From: G965261475 sp965261475 [NCBI: bacterium]
GTDB lineage: Bacteria > SAR324 > XYD2-FULL-50-16
DNA: 64,000 nucleotides
Reading direction: 5' to 3'
Assembly (NCBI GenBank): GCA_965261475.1
Contig: OZ253454.1
Coordinates: forward strand, 1,240,001 to 1,304,000
Below the pieces are notes generated by a model. That model saw only the letters and a program-made list of their open reading frames with translations. It did no database searches and was not told where the DNA came from. Shown here piece after piece: positions 36,801 through 45,578 of the stretch. Made by a program: the position numbers and the translations under genes. Every line of letters begins with the position of its first letter. Position 1 is the first letter of the stretch.

Positions 36801-39800
36801 TACCCAAGATCTATTAGTTCACTATTAGCTCCTGTAAAATCACTAGTATAAGGAGTATATGTCAAATCATCTGGAACATTATCAGGAACTATAGCTAGGG
36901 TTGCTTTATTTACTGTAACAGATATATCTACTGTAGCTTCCTCATAATAGGGAGTTTGCTTCCTAGTTACTCTAATTGTTGCTGGAGCAAGGTCAGCATT
37001 CAAAGTGCTCACTACAACATCATTATCATCAGGATTTAACCGTACGCCTATTTTGTGACCACGAGTGATAACATTATCATCACTAGTAGTAGCAGTGTAT
37101 GTAAAAACAGTCGTAGGCTCTATTTTTAGAGTTGAAGCTACAAAGTTTATTCTTCTTTCCACAGTAGGGTGATAATCAATCGTGGTAGCGTCAGTTTGGT
37201 ATTCCAACTCAACTACTCCACGAGCAACATTGAGTGGGAAGAAGATAGTATTACTTTGATTGTAACGCTTATCACCTGCTTTATAAATAGAAATGGTGGT
37301 ATCTCCTGTGCTCACAGTGATAATACTCAATGCTTCATTAGCCTTATCAACAGTACTATCAACTATACCAGTAGTAGTATATCTTGCTTGATACCCACCT
37401 GTGCCTTGACCACCAGCGATAGTAACTACATTTTGAGACTCCTTATATTTATACTGAAAAGATGACACAGCACCTTCTGCTAACAAAGTTTGCTGTGTTT
37501 TAACTCTCACTCGTATAGTTAAATCTACAGCGGCATTGTAGTTGGCATCACCTGCTCTTTGAATAGTAACGGTTGCATCTCCAGTTGCTAGAGCTGTGAT
37601 GCTTAGGTTACCAGCAATATCTATGTCCGTAGTAACTATATTTGCATGATCACTGGTTGCTGTATATACTTCACCTATACTCAAGCCACCACTAATAACA
37701 AAAGTTATAGCGTCTCCCGGTTTATCAAAAGAAAAGCTAGTTATATCTGATGTTAATTCTTGGTCTGCTTTGATAACTGCAACACCTATTTCAATAGGAT
37801 CACTCTTTAGATATCTACTGTCTTGTTGCTTATAGATAGTAATAGTTGCATCTCCAACTCCTACAGCTCTCAAGCTAAGTAAGCCGCTTTCTTGATTAAT
37901 ATCTGTAGTAACTATACTCTCATTACTACTGAGTACATATTTGCCATCGTCATCAAGGCGGTTGGTTTTTTCGTTAGTGATAGTTGAGATGGTAGCGATA
38001 GCTGATGTAGTAGTGTCATTGTAAACCAAGTTAAATGTGCTACGGCTCGCTGTGAGCTCTTGAGCTGCTTTGTTAACTGTCACGGTTATGGTGAGAGTAT
38101 TACTTTGTGCATAATTACCATTTTCAATCGCAAAAACCTTGATTTCTGCTGTGCCAGATTTTCCATCTCTAGTATCAATGCTAAGCATAGAGTTAACGCT
38201 GTCAATCTCAGCAGTCACTACACCTCCTTCATTGCTTTCGATTTTGTATCCTGCTGAACCTCCACTAAGGAGTGTTTCAAAGGTTTCACCGTAACTCAAG
38301 GTAACATCAGTTGTAGCTACTGTTATTTCTTGTGATGCCTGTTCTACTGTAACCTCAATAGATCTATTTCTACTACGGTTAAAATTTGCATTGCCTTCTC
38401 TATAAACAGAAATTTTTGCACTTCCTACATTATCAAAAGTTATTTCTATACTAGTAGCGTCTATCATTGTAACAGTTGCTACACTCTCATTACTGCTGCT
38501 TGCTACAATAGCATTGCCAGTACCAGTAGCATCTGTACCAATACTAACATCGGCTGATATTGTATCTTGGTAAGTGACTGTCAATTCTGTAACTCCCAGT
38601 GTTAGTACTTGGTTTGCTTGAGTAGTAACTTCCACGTCTATTGTGACTTGGTTACTATTTACGTAATTTCTATCACCATTTCTACTAAACACAATTTCTG
38701 CGTCACCGACTACTCCAAAAGTTAGTGTCAAATCATTATTTTCAAAGTCTGCACTAGCTACTGCTGGGTCATCATTACTATCTATGGTATAATCACCGTC
38801 GCCTTTAGCTCCTAAAATTGCTACGGTTACAGGTATACTGCCTAGTTGCTGTTGAAAATCAGTTTCACCTCCTTCAATTGAGATCATGTGAGGTGCTTTT
38901 GCTATATCTACTCTAATTGTGAGCTCACCAGCTAAATAATTGTGATCGCCTTGTTTTTCTACAATAATATCTGTAGTTCCAGCTTGATCTAAAGTTAATT
39001 TTAGCAAATCTGATAGTAGATTATCGCGTCGTGGATCAGTTTCTCGGTTGATAACAGCCACAGTTACGACGCCATTATTATTGGGGTTATTATCAGTGTT
39101 ATTAGTAATTTCAGGGTTCTCATTAAAAGGACCGTCGCCTTGTCCTTCAACAAGGAAAACCATAGTTCTCTTTAAACTCGTATAGTGTGTTCTCAACTCG
39201 TTATCACTAAAAAAGGGGTAAACAACTCCACCTTCAACTTCAACGTCAACGCGACTAGGGATAGCTGATAGTGTTTGAGCTGCTTTGTCAACTGTAACAT
39301 CTATTATTGCTGCACTACTAGACCTATAGCCGTAATTACCAGCTCTGGTAATAATAATGTCTGTAGTACCAGCATCCTCAAAAGTTACAGTGATTGCACC
39401 ACTAGATGTGATACTAGCAGTAGCAGCTATTATTCTACTGCCTCCTTGTCCTTTCTTACTACTTTCTATGTAGTAGTCACCAGTAGAGCTGCTGCCTGAT
39501 GCCATAGAGTCAGCTGTGTCATCTAGCTTGTTGTAGTCTCTTGTAAAACTATTAGGGTTAGCTATAAGTGTTGGAGCTGTTGGTTTGTTAACGGTAACGC
39601 GAATGTCTTTGCTGATAGGGTTGTATTTTTTACCATCACCACCTATACCGCCTTGCCTAGTTACAGTAATAACTCCCTTACCAACGAACCGAGGAGTGAT
39701 AGTAAGTACATTATTATTATCAAATTGTATAGCAACTGGATAGCTACTGTCGGCGGTAAAATCACCTGCTGAGCCACCTGTGACCGCTATAGTCTTGCTT

Positions 39801-40600
39801 GCTGTTTTACCATAACCGTCAAAGGTAACATCTGTAGTGCTACCGCCTCCATTGGTTGTAAAGTTTAGCGCAGCTTGGGTTGCATCATTATTAACGGTGA
39901 TAAAAATTTCTACAGAGTCTTCGCTATAATTGTCATCTCCTTTGTTAGACACAGTTACAGTGGCATCTCCTGTGCTCTCAGCTGTGATGATAATCTCGCC
40001 TGCTGGGTTCACGGATGCTGTGACTACCTTTCGGTCGCCAGTGCTACTTACTATACTTTTAATGTAATAGCTAGTCGTGCTACCTACTAAATCGTCGCTA
40101 TCTCCTCTCACTCCTCCGAAACTCACAGCTGCAACACTAATAGTAGCAGTTGCGTCATTGCTTAATTTCCACCTATCACTAGTAGCAGCACCAAGGTTAA
40201 CTTTTAAATATTGCTTTTGTTTGTTAACGCTGATTTTAATAGTTTGGCTAGCACTATCATAAGTGGTATCTCCTTCCCTTTTAACTATGATTGTTGTTTC
40301 ACCAACACTTATAGGGGTAACACGCACTAATCCTACAGAGTTAGAGGTAGCTGTAGCTACATTCTTATTGTTACTACTAGCAGAATACTTACCTTTACCC
40401 GCTTTGTTGCTGGTAACTTCTGAGGTTTTAAAATTTGTTTCTCCAAAGGTAAAGCTCAGGCTCTCAGGGCTAGCGCTCAAGGTTTGTTTTTCACCTGATG
40501 GAGTTGATGGTGGAGTTGATGATGAACTACTACTAGTAGTACAAGCGACAAAAAATAAGCTAAAGAAAAGACCTAGCCCAATTACTTTGATTTTATTCAT
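33803..40600 (-). CDS. Giant Ig-like lipoprotein 2 with C-terminal beta-propeller
   Basis: About 2265 residues. The open frame reaches 40696, but MNKIKVIGLGLFFSLFFVAC at 40600 is the true signal and lipobox. A Ser/Thr/Pro linker is followed by about 18 Ig-like modules and seven YLFVAG-type repeats forming a propeller. Modules 1-12 align one to one with giant protein 1; the later modules (about 13-18, with ITVTPQNANDA and LNYNEATIDIFV motifs) are specific to this copy. The residue after the lipidated Cys is Thr, which would allow outer-membrane sorting. The DNA is identical to gene 1 in several blocks (for example 37754-37961). Probable surface protein, function unknown. Confidence 0.85.
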   Translation of the reverse strand: MNKIKVIGLGLFFSLFFVACTTSSSSSSTPPSTPSGEKQTLSASPESLSFTFGETNFKTSEVTSNKAGKGKYSASSNNKNVATATSNSVGLVRVTPISVGETTIIVKREGDTTYDSASQTIKISVNKQKQYLKVNLGAATSDRWKLSNDATATISVAAVSFGGVRGDSDDLVGSTTSYYIKSIVSSTGDRKVVTASVNPAGEIIITAESTGDATVTVSNKGDDNYSEDSVEIFITVNNDATQAALNFTTNGGGSTTDVTFDGYGKTASKTIAVTGGSAGDFTADSSYPVAIQFDNNNVLTITPRFVGKGVITVTRQGGIGGDGKKYNPISKDIRVTVNKPTAPTLIANPNSFTRDYNKLDDTADSMASGSSSTGDYYIESSKKGQGGSRIIAATASITSSGAITVTFEDAGTTDIIITRAGNYGYRSSSAAIIDVTVDKAAQTLSAIPSRVDVEVEGGVVYPFFSDNELRTHYTSLKRTMVFLVEGQGDGPFNENPEITNNTDNNPNNNGVVTVAVINRETDPRRDNLLSDLLKLTLDQAGTTDIIVEKQGDHNYLAGELTIRVDIAKAPHMISIEGGETDFQQQLGSIPVTVAILGAKGDGDYTIDSNDDPAVASADFENNDLTLTFGVVGDAEIVFSRNGDRNYVNSNQVTIDVEVTTQANQVLTLGVTELTVTYQDTISADVSIGTDATGTGNAIVASSSNESVATVTMIDATSIEITFDNVGSAKISVYREGNANFNRSRNRSIEVTVEQASQEITVATTDVTLSYGETFETLLSGGSAGYKIESNEGGVVTAEIDSVNSMLSIDTRDGKSGTAEIKVFAIENGNYAQSNTLTITVTVNKAAQELTASRSTFNLVYNDTTTSAIATISTITNEKTNRLDDDGKYVLSSNESIVTTDINQESGLLSLRAVGVGDATITIYKQQDSRYLKSDPIEIGVAVIKADQELTSDITSFSFDKPGDAITFVISGGLSIGEVYTATSDHANIVTTDIDIAGNLSITALATGDATVTIQRAGDANYNAAVDLTIRVRVKTQQTLLAEGAVSSFQYKYKESQNVVTIAGGQGTGGYQARYTTTGIVDSTVDKANEALSIITVSTGDTTISIYKAGDKRYNQSNTIFFPLNVARGVVELEYQTDATTIDYHPTVERRINFVASTLKIEPTTVFTYTATTSDDNVITRGHKIGVRLNPDDNDVVVSTLNADLAPATIRVTRKQTPYYEEATVDISVTVNKATLAIVPDNVPDDLTYTPYTSDFTGANSELIDLGYPTGSVVSTTFNYEADALASNSNSDTDIIDVDTNANIITVRAENASPIPVGSTIPTPARIRVTRTDPGLNYNEATIDIFVTVDKATRDLAYYNPHRNVTYSSSPTAFTIDRKDTYDAAGGSFTYTYVVLDNGASIISEPPMLTSNGFITVTPQNANDASVIIRVTRTSARNYNTATTDITVKVKRADLDLDYDDTNQVITYSPRTNPNDPNDHTGLATATITLEDPMNVGSTVFSYIYDVRDNGDSAALTILDPVSVNNSIITVMAQNAHNDPARIRVTRTDPDSNYNEATIDIFVRVNRAIQPLTYTYVSQTFTYTDIPSNVMIANPAIEDVFTGTPLIPLTYTITAIDNDDSHTYTNPDNVNNPAVATGYKVLNNPSFEGGGELSKHTLDRGTLTVTFQNAGDATVTVTRAATRNYKAASTDIGVTVEKAILLNIDYKYSATDKPIPSSGEVTVDYDIDTSIEPVDENIVDKLIEFNVFNPLNSGLHFIFNGDRRKDGKINDMRSLTLTLSPVVLTLSWGGRNYVNGSRTFTVTTLRNPTLAYEPTPVELIFEGVSMDVRQTEVSRMHGDILSTDRSNFSYSVSGFDANIISAEVLVVDDFGTIRITPKGVGTTTLEVTKTFSGSTNYYIPATTDITVNVSGVELAHVATTDAVLGDYSGLTVVKDASLFIAGQPISGRNVSNTGMFGSTIGGTTASADSITSAQIGDKTYIFTANRDTSTVTVYSYSTATGSLSEGASVEDDDNPLYEIGGASALTTATIMNRLYLFVAGSNDDGFSTFEVTNNGALTPGNNFTDSTTDLRYTFEGASALTTATKGDKHFLFVAGKDEDAVGVYEFNQAVGSSITLAKPSNNYIRDITDALSLATVSTDTKFFLYAAGSTGVREVEVSSDGGFKNQGTQILNSNNMNTFVTVAQKGDTNFLFAAYGNTLNTYVLEDNGGTSLISSSNLPTTNTDNGNSKFGGASSLTTTTIGDKLFLFVAGSTDDGVSVFEVRYLP

Positions 40601-40912
40601 GATACAGTTTTTGAGATTTAATAAAAAAATTACAAACGAGCAGACAATAAACCCGCTACTTGCAGAAAGGATGACATACCAAAAAACAAAATGCAAGAAA
40701 AAAATAATAAAAATAAAACTAAACCAAGAAGACTAGATAGTCTATGCAAAATATAGTGCTAAAGACATATTATTTTGTAAAAAAGAAAATTTTTTTAGAA
40801 AATAACACCTGATAAACTTATTTTTATGCGCTAAAAACTGGAATTTTTGGTGTTGAGATTGCTACTTACACTTACACTTAACTATTCACTGATAGGGCAT
40901 AAGTATTTAGCT
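40601..40912. other. Intergenic region between giant gene 2 and moaC
   Basis: About 310 bp, AT-rich, with no gene seen. It should contain the promoter of giant gene 2 and the end of the moaC transcript. I see no strong terminator hairpin and no clear -35/-10 pair. Confidence 0.5.
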
Positions 40913-41398
40913 CTACCATACTAATTGGTGATTAACAAAATTGCCTGATTTACCCCCGAATTTTTTATAAAGACCTTGTTTTTCGATGATAATTTGTTTA
41001 TCTGCTGATTTACACATATCATAAAGAGTAAGACAAGTTGCGCTGAGGGCAAACAAAGACTCCATCTCTACTCCGGTTTTTCCGTAGGATTGTACTTTGG
41101 TTTGTACGCGAATTTGAGCATACTGGGCGATAACTTCTACATTTATCTCTATATTTTCTAAAGTGAGCGGGTGACACAAAGGAATAATATCTGATGTTTT
41201 TTTTGCTGCTTGTATGCCTGCTATTTTGCTGATAGTAATAGCATCTCCTTTGGCTAGTTTATTTGTTTGTAGCAATTTGATAGTTTGCTCACTAACTTTG
41301 ATGATAGCCCTAGCGATAGCTATACGATGAGTATTTGGCTTTGAGCCTATATCTACCATTTTTGCTTCACCTTCGCTAAAATGTGTAAAATGTTTCAT
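40913..41398 (-). CDS. moaC: Cyclic pyranopterin monophosphate synthase
   Basis: Second half of the first step of molybdenum cofactor synthesis, with MoaA. It has MVDIGSKPNTHRIAIA at the N-terminus, AGIQAAKKTSDIIPLCHPL with the catalytic His/Lys region, and TGVEMESLFALS.CLTLYDMCKS. 161 residues, normal for MoaC. The start overlaps the DUF58 stop by four bases, and it is last in the ileS-DUF58-moaC run. Confidence 0.95.
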   Translation of the reverse strand: MKHFTHFSEGEAKMVDIGSKPNTHRIAIARAIIKVSEQTIKLLQTNKLAKGDAITISKIAGIQAAKKTSDIIPLCHPLTLENIEINVEVIAQYAQIRVQTKVQSYGKTGVEMESLFALSATCLTLYDMCKSADKQIIIEKQGLYKKFGGKSGNFVNHQLVW

Positions 41399-42366
41399 AT
41401 AGTAATAGGTGCCCTAGTTTGACCTATTTTTCTAAAAGAAGACTTAGGAGAAAAAAATTTAATTAACTCTGTAACTGGTTCTTGATAATTTTGAATAGCA
41501 AGATACAAAGGCTGTTGTTTAGCTAAAAATTTTTGTAGTTCTTTTCTTTCAAAATTTTGCTCTTTTTGCCATTTTTGATCATAGGTATTTAATATTTGTA
41601 ATTTTCCACTCTCCATATCTTGTATTTCTAAAAAAACCTGTTCGCACAAGAATTTTTGAAAAAAAATACAAAGATCTATTAAAACTATCTCGTGTTTTAA
41701 GCTGATTCTTTGCAACACTTGAGAATAATTAGAATTATCTAAAAAATCAGATATTAAAAAAATTACAGACCTGTGGCGAAAAATATGCTCCAATTTATCT
41801 AGAGCCATTGCAATATTAGTTTGACGGCTTTGGCAAGAATGGACTAATAATTCCCTGACAATCTGTAAAGCATATTTTTGCCCTTTCTTTGCTTTGAGGA
41901 TTTTTTCTACCCTATCAGAAAATAACACTAAACCTACTTTATCAGAATTTTTTAAGGCGCTTAAACCTAAGTGGCAACAAATTTCAGCTGCTATTTCTCG
42001 TTGGCTTTTTCCCTGGAATTGAAAAAAAGCAGAAGCAGAAACATCTACCAAAAAATAGATATTTAACTCCCGCTCTTCTGTATAATTTTTAACATAAAGT
42101 TTGCCTGTACGTGCTGTAACATTCCAATCAATGCTTCTAACTTCATCGTTTTCTTGGTACTCCCTCACTCTATCAAACTCTAGTCCTTTGCCCCGAAAAA
42201 TTGTTTGATAGTTTCCAAGAAAACTCAAATTCAGCTTGCTTCTTGCTGCAATTTCAATTTTTTTTACTTTCTTGAGTAATTCTTTTTCGCTAATCATCGT
42301 CTTATGAGCAAACTGAGGCGCAGGCTGAAAAATTTTATTTTTTATTTTTTGGAAAAATTGTTTCAT
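41395..42366 (-). CDS. DUF58 protein with VWA-like domain
   Basis: A 323-residue protein. The hallmark is FDRVREYQENDEVRSIDWNV followed by TARTGKLYVK and EERELNIYFLVDVSAS, a degenerate MIDAS-like metal site (DVSAS) at about residue 110. DUF58 proteins usually pair with a MoxR AAA ATPase as chaperones for enzyme or complex maturation; no MoxR gene is adjacent. It overlaps both ileS and moaC by four bases, so all three are translationally coupled. Confidence 0.9.
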   Translation of the reverse strand: MKQFFQKIKNKIFQPAPQFAHKTMISEKELLKKVKKIEIAARSKLNLSFLGNYQTIFRGKGLEFDRVREYQENDEVRSIDWNVTARTGKLYVKNYTEERELNIYFLVDVSASAFFQFQGKSQREIAAEICCHLGLSALKNSDKVGLVLFSDRVEKILKAKKGQKYALQIVRELLVHSCQSRQTNIAMALDKLEHIFRHRSVIFLISDFLDNSNYSQVLQRISLKHEIVLIDLCIFFQKFLCEQVFLEIQDMESGKLQILNTYDQKWQKEQNFERKELQKFLAKQQPLYLAIQNYQEPVTELIKFFSPKSSFRKIGQTRAPITI

Positions 42367-45300
42367 TTTGATACTTTTTTAATGGCAAAAAAATACTGCT
42401 TGCTTGCTACAGAAAACTCTTTGAGAGCTGTTTTATGCTCTAGTTGGATAAACCGAGTGCAGAGAGTCTCTTGTTGGATGTAGTCTTTGTAGCTAGCAAA
42501 AATTTTTGTTAAAAAGGGATGGGCAAAGTACTCAATACTAATTCTATCTGTAATTTGTAGCCCTGCATTCTTTCTTTCTTGTTGCAACAAATGCACCAAT
42601 TCACGACTAATTCCTTCTGCTACTAATTCCTCGTCAATATTGGTATCTAAAATAGCGGTAATTTCATTGCTACTTTCTATCAAACTCTCCCCGCTACTGT
42701 ACTTGCTAAAAAATAAATCGTCTTTTGTAATTTTGTAGCTTAACGCCCCTAGAGTAAAACTATAGGTAGCTCCTTGATAGATTGCAAAAACTTCCTTAGA
42801 AGCAAGCTTGTTGATTATTGCTTGTACTTGTTTAATTTTTTTTCCAAAACGAGGACCTAGAAGAGTAAAGTTAAGCTTTGCTTGAAACCGCACTAGACGC
42901 TCCTCGCTAGCTAAAAAACGAATTCTTTTGACATTTAATTCCTCTAAAATAATATTTGACATTTTTTCTATGCTAGCTAGCAGTTGAGTATCATTAGCTA
43001 TCAGTGTGATTTGTGATAAAGGTTGTCTTAATTTTATTTGCGACTTTGCCCTCAAAGAACGCCCTAAATTGACTACTGAAATAATTTGATCCATCTGTGT
43101 TGTTTTTTGCTCACACGCCCAAGATTTATTAGCTACTGGGAACTCGCACAGATGCACGCTAAGAGGCTCGTTTGGAAGGCTAAGTACCTTGTAAATTTTT
43201 TCTGCTATAAAAGGGGCAAAGGGAGCTAATAATTTTGCTAAAACTCTAAGTACCTCAAACAAACAAAGATAGGCTTGATTCTTGTCTGTTTCTTTTTCTG
43301 ATTTCCAAAATCTTCTGCGACTTCTGCGAATATACCAATTTGTGAGGTCATTGATAAATAAAAAAAAAGGTTGCACAGAGCGATTTAAATCATAAGCGTC
43401 CATTCCCCTACGAATCTTCGTAATAAGTTGATGCAATTTAGCAATTATCCAAAGATCTAGAGGGTTGGTAAACTCGCTGAGGTCTTTGGACTCTTGTGCT
43501 TGCCAGTTATCAATGTTGGCGTAGGTAGTAAAAAAACTGAGCGCATTCCACAAAGGAATAAAAAAATTTTTGGAAGTTTCACGAAGTAATTGCTCAGAAA
43601 ACTTGCACTCCTCGCCCTTGATAGCTACACAGTCTAGTAGATAGAGTCTAATAGTATCAGCACCATACTTTTCTATGAGCTCCAGAGGGTTAGGATAATT
43701 TTTTAAAGATTTACTCATTTTTTTTCCATCTTCTGCTAACAATAGCCCGCTCACAATCACATTTTTAAAAGCAGATTTTTGAAACAAAGCATTGCTCAAA
43801 ACCAACAGAGTATAAAACCAACCTCTAGTTTGGTCTAGTCCCTCGCTGATGAAATCAGCAGGAAAAGCTTTGTCAAACCTTTCTTTGTTTTTAAATGGGT
43901 AATGCTCTTGTCCGTAAGGCATAGCACCAGATTCAAACCAACAATCTAGAATTTCAGGAATTCGTTTCATTGTTTTTTGACACTTAGGGCAGGCAAAGGT
44001 TAGCTGGTCAACAAAATGTCTGTGTAAATCAGTAATCTTTTGGTTTGTTTTTTTTGCTAAATTCTCACAAGAGCCAATAGATTCTTGGTACTTGCAAGCT
44101 ACGCACTGCCAAACAGGAATAGGAGTACCCCAGTAACGATTTCTGCTAATAGCCCAGTCTCTTGCTGCTGCTAGCCATTTACCCATTCTGCCTTGTTTGA
44201 TATGTTCCGGAGTCCAGTGTATTTGCTGATTGTTGTCTAGCATTGTTTGTCGGATTTTTTGGACTGCTACAAACCAAGTAGGTATAGCACGATAAATCAA
44301 AGGAGTATCACTACGCCAACAAAAAGGGTACCTATGAGAGATTGTAGTTTGATGAAAAAGAAAATTTTTTTGTTTTAGGGAGGCAATAATTTTTTTATCT
44401 GCATCTTTAAAATACATTCCGTGCAAATCACCCACGCTTTGGTCAAAATACCCGCTTTCGTCTAGAGGTAAAACTTGCGGTAAATTATGCTCTTTGCCTA
44501 TAACAAAATCATCTTCACCAAACATAGGAGCACAATGCACTATGCCTGTTCCCGTTGTTTCACTCACAAAATCTCCTGCAAAAACACGAAAAGCACCCTG
44601 ATTGCGGGCGTCAGCAAAATAAGAAAAAAGCGGAGTATAAGCTTGACCTACTAATTGTTGACCTGACATTCTAGCTATGATTTTAGCAGTAGTAAAATAC
44701 TGAGGGACTAGAGATTCTGCAAGATAATAAAACTTCTCGTCTAGTGCTATTTTTACATAATTTATTTTAGGATTGACACAAAGTCCAAGATTAGCTACTA
44801 GAGTCCAAGGGGTAGTCGTCCAAGCTAAAAAATATTCGTTTGTTTTATCACAAAGCGGAAAACTAACTACTATAGAGGGATCTTGGACTTCCTTATAATT
44901 CAAATTGACCTCAAAATTAGATACGGGAGTATGCAAGCGAGTACTATAGGCAACAATTTTACTCCCTTGATAGATTAAATTCTGCTTCCATAAGCTATCA
45001 AAAACCCACCAAATAGACTCCATAAAATCTAAATCCATAGTTTTGTAGGCGTTTTTTAAATCAGCCCAACGCCCCATACGAGTAACGCTTTTTTCCCATT
45101 CTTGTGTATATCTTAAAACAATACTGCGACAATACTCGTTAAACTTTGCTATACCCATCTTTTCTATTTCTTGCCTACCTTGTGTAAAACCAAGCTCTTT
45201 TTCTGCTTCAAATTCTACAGGAAGTCCGTGGCAATCCCACCCAAACCTACGCTCTACTTTTTTACCAAGCATAGTTTGATAACGAGGAATAACATCTTTG

Positions 45301-45494
45301 ATAGTACCAGCTAGAATATGCCCGTAGTGCGGTAAACCTGTAGCAAAAGGCGGTCCGTCATAAAAAAAGAAACGCTTGTTTTCTTTTCTCTCTAGTACAG
45401 AGCGCTCAAAAATATTGTTTTGCTGCCAAAAAGACAAAATTTCTTCCTCCATTTTCGCAAAAAATGTTTGAGGACAAATAGTTTCAAAAGACAT
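42363..45494 (-). CDS. ileS: Isoleucyl-tRNA synthetase, eukaryote-like type
   Basis: Charges tRNA-Ile. At 1043 residues it is longer than the E. coli enzyme (938 aa). The HIGH motif is GLPHYGH at about residue 54, and KMSKS is KKMSKS at about 593. The Zn-like cysteine pairs CVACKY and CPKCQK lie in the middle of the catalytic domain (about 464-513) and there is no C-terminal zinc finger, which is the IleS2 pattern. IleS2 enzymes are usually resistant to mupirocin. The leader carries the TATTTATACTAT promoter string near 45530. Confidence 0.95.
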   Translation of the reverse strand: MSFETICPQTFFAKMEEEILSFWQQNNIFERSVLERKENKRFFFYDGPPFATGLPHYGHILAGTIKDVIPRYQTMLGKKVERRFGWDCHGLPVEFEAEKELGFTQGRQEIEKMGIAKFNEYCRSIVLRYTQEWEKSVTRMGRWADLKNAYKTMDLDFMESIWWVFDSLWKQNLIYQGSKIVAYSTRLHTPVSNFEVNLNYKEVQDPSIVVSFPLCDKTNEYFLAWTTTPWTLVANLGLCVNPKINYVKIALDEKFYYLAESLVPQYFTTAKIIARMSGQQLVGQAYTPLFSYFADARNQGAFRVFAGDFVSETTGTGIVHCAPMFGEDDFVIGKEHNLPQVLPLDESGYFDQSVGDLHGMYFKDADKKIIASLKQKNFLFHQTTISHRYPFCWRSDTPLIYRAIPTWFVAVQKIRQTMLDNNQQIHWTPEHIKQGRMGKWLAAARDWAISRNRYWGTPIPVWQCVACKYQESIGSCENLAKKTNQKITDLHRHFVDQLTFACPKCQKTMKRIPEILDCWFESGAMPYGQEHYPFKNKERFDKAFPADFISEGLDQTRGWFYTLLVLSNALFQKSAFKNVIVSGLLLAEDGKKMSKSLKNYPNPLELIEKYGADTIRLYLLDCVAIKGEECKFSEQLLRETSKNFFIPLWNALSFFTTYANIDNWQAQESKDLSEFTNPLDLWIIAKLHQLITKIRRGMDAYDLNRSVQPFFLFINDLTNWYIRRSRRRFWKSEKETDKNQAYLCLFEVLRVLAKLLAPFAPFIAEKIYKVLSLPNEPLSVHLCEFPVANKSWACEQKTTQMDQIISVVNLGRSLRAKSQIKLRQPLSQITLIANDTQLLASIEKMSNIILEELNVKRIRFLASEERLVRFQAKLNFTLLGPRFGKKIKQVQAIINKLASKEVFAIYQGATYSFTLGALSYKITKDDLFFSKYSSGESLIESSNEITAILDTNIDEELVAEGISRELVHLLQQERKNAGLQITDRISIEYFAHPFLTKIFASYKDYIQQETLCTRFIQLEHKTALKEFSVASKQYFFAIKKVSK

Positions 45495-45578
45495 AGTGCT
45501 TTGTAGTGTTGTTTTTTAAGAATAGTATAAATAAGTTAATCATCATAAGATTGCTTTTTTACTTTTTACAAGGTGCTG

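Noticed and set aside
26797-40736. Many + strand frames of 60-157 codons opposite the giant genes
   Set aside because: They are out-of-frame shadows of the Ser/Thr/Val-rich repeat proteins, with no start signals and no family features.
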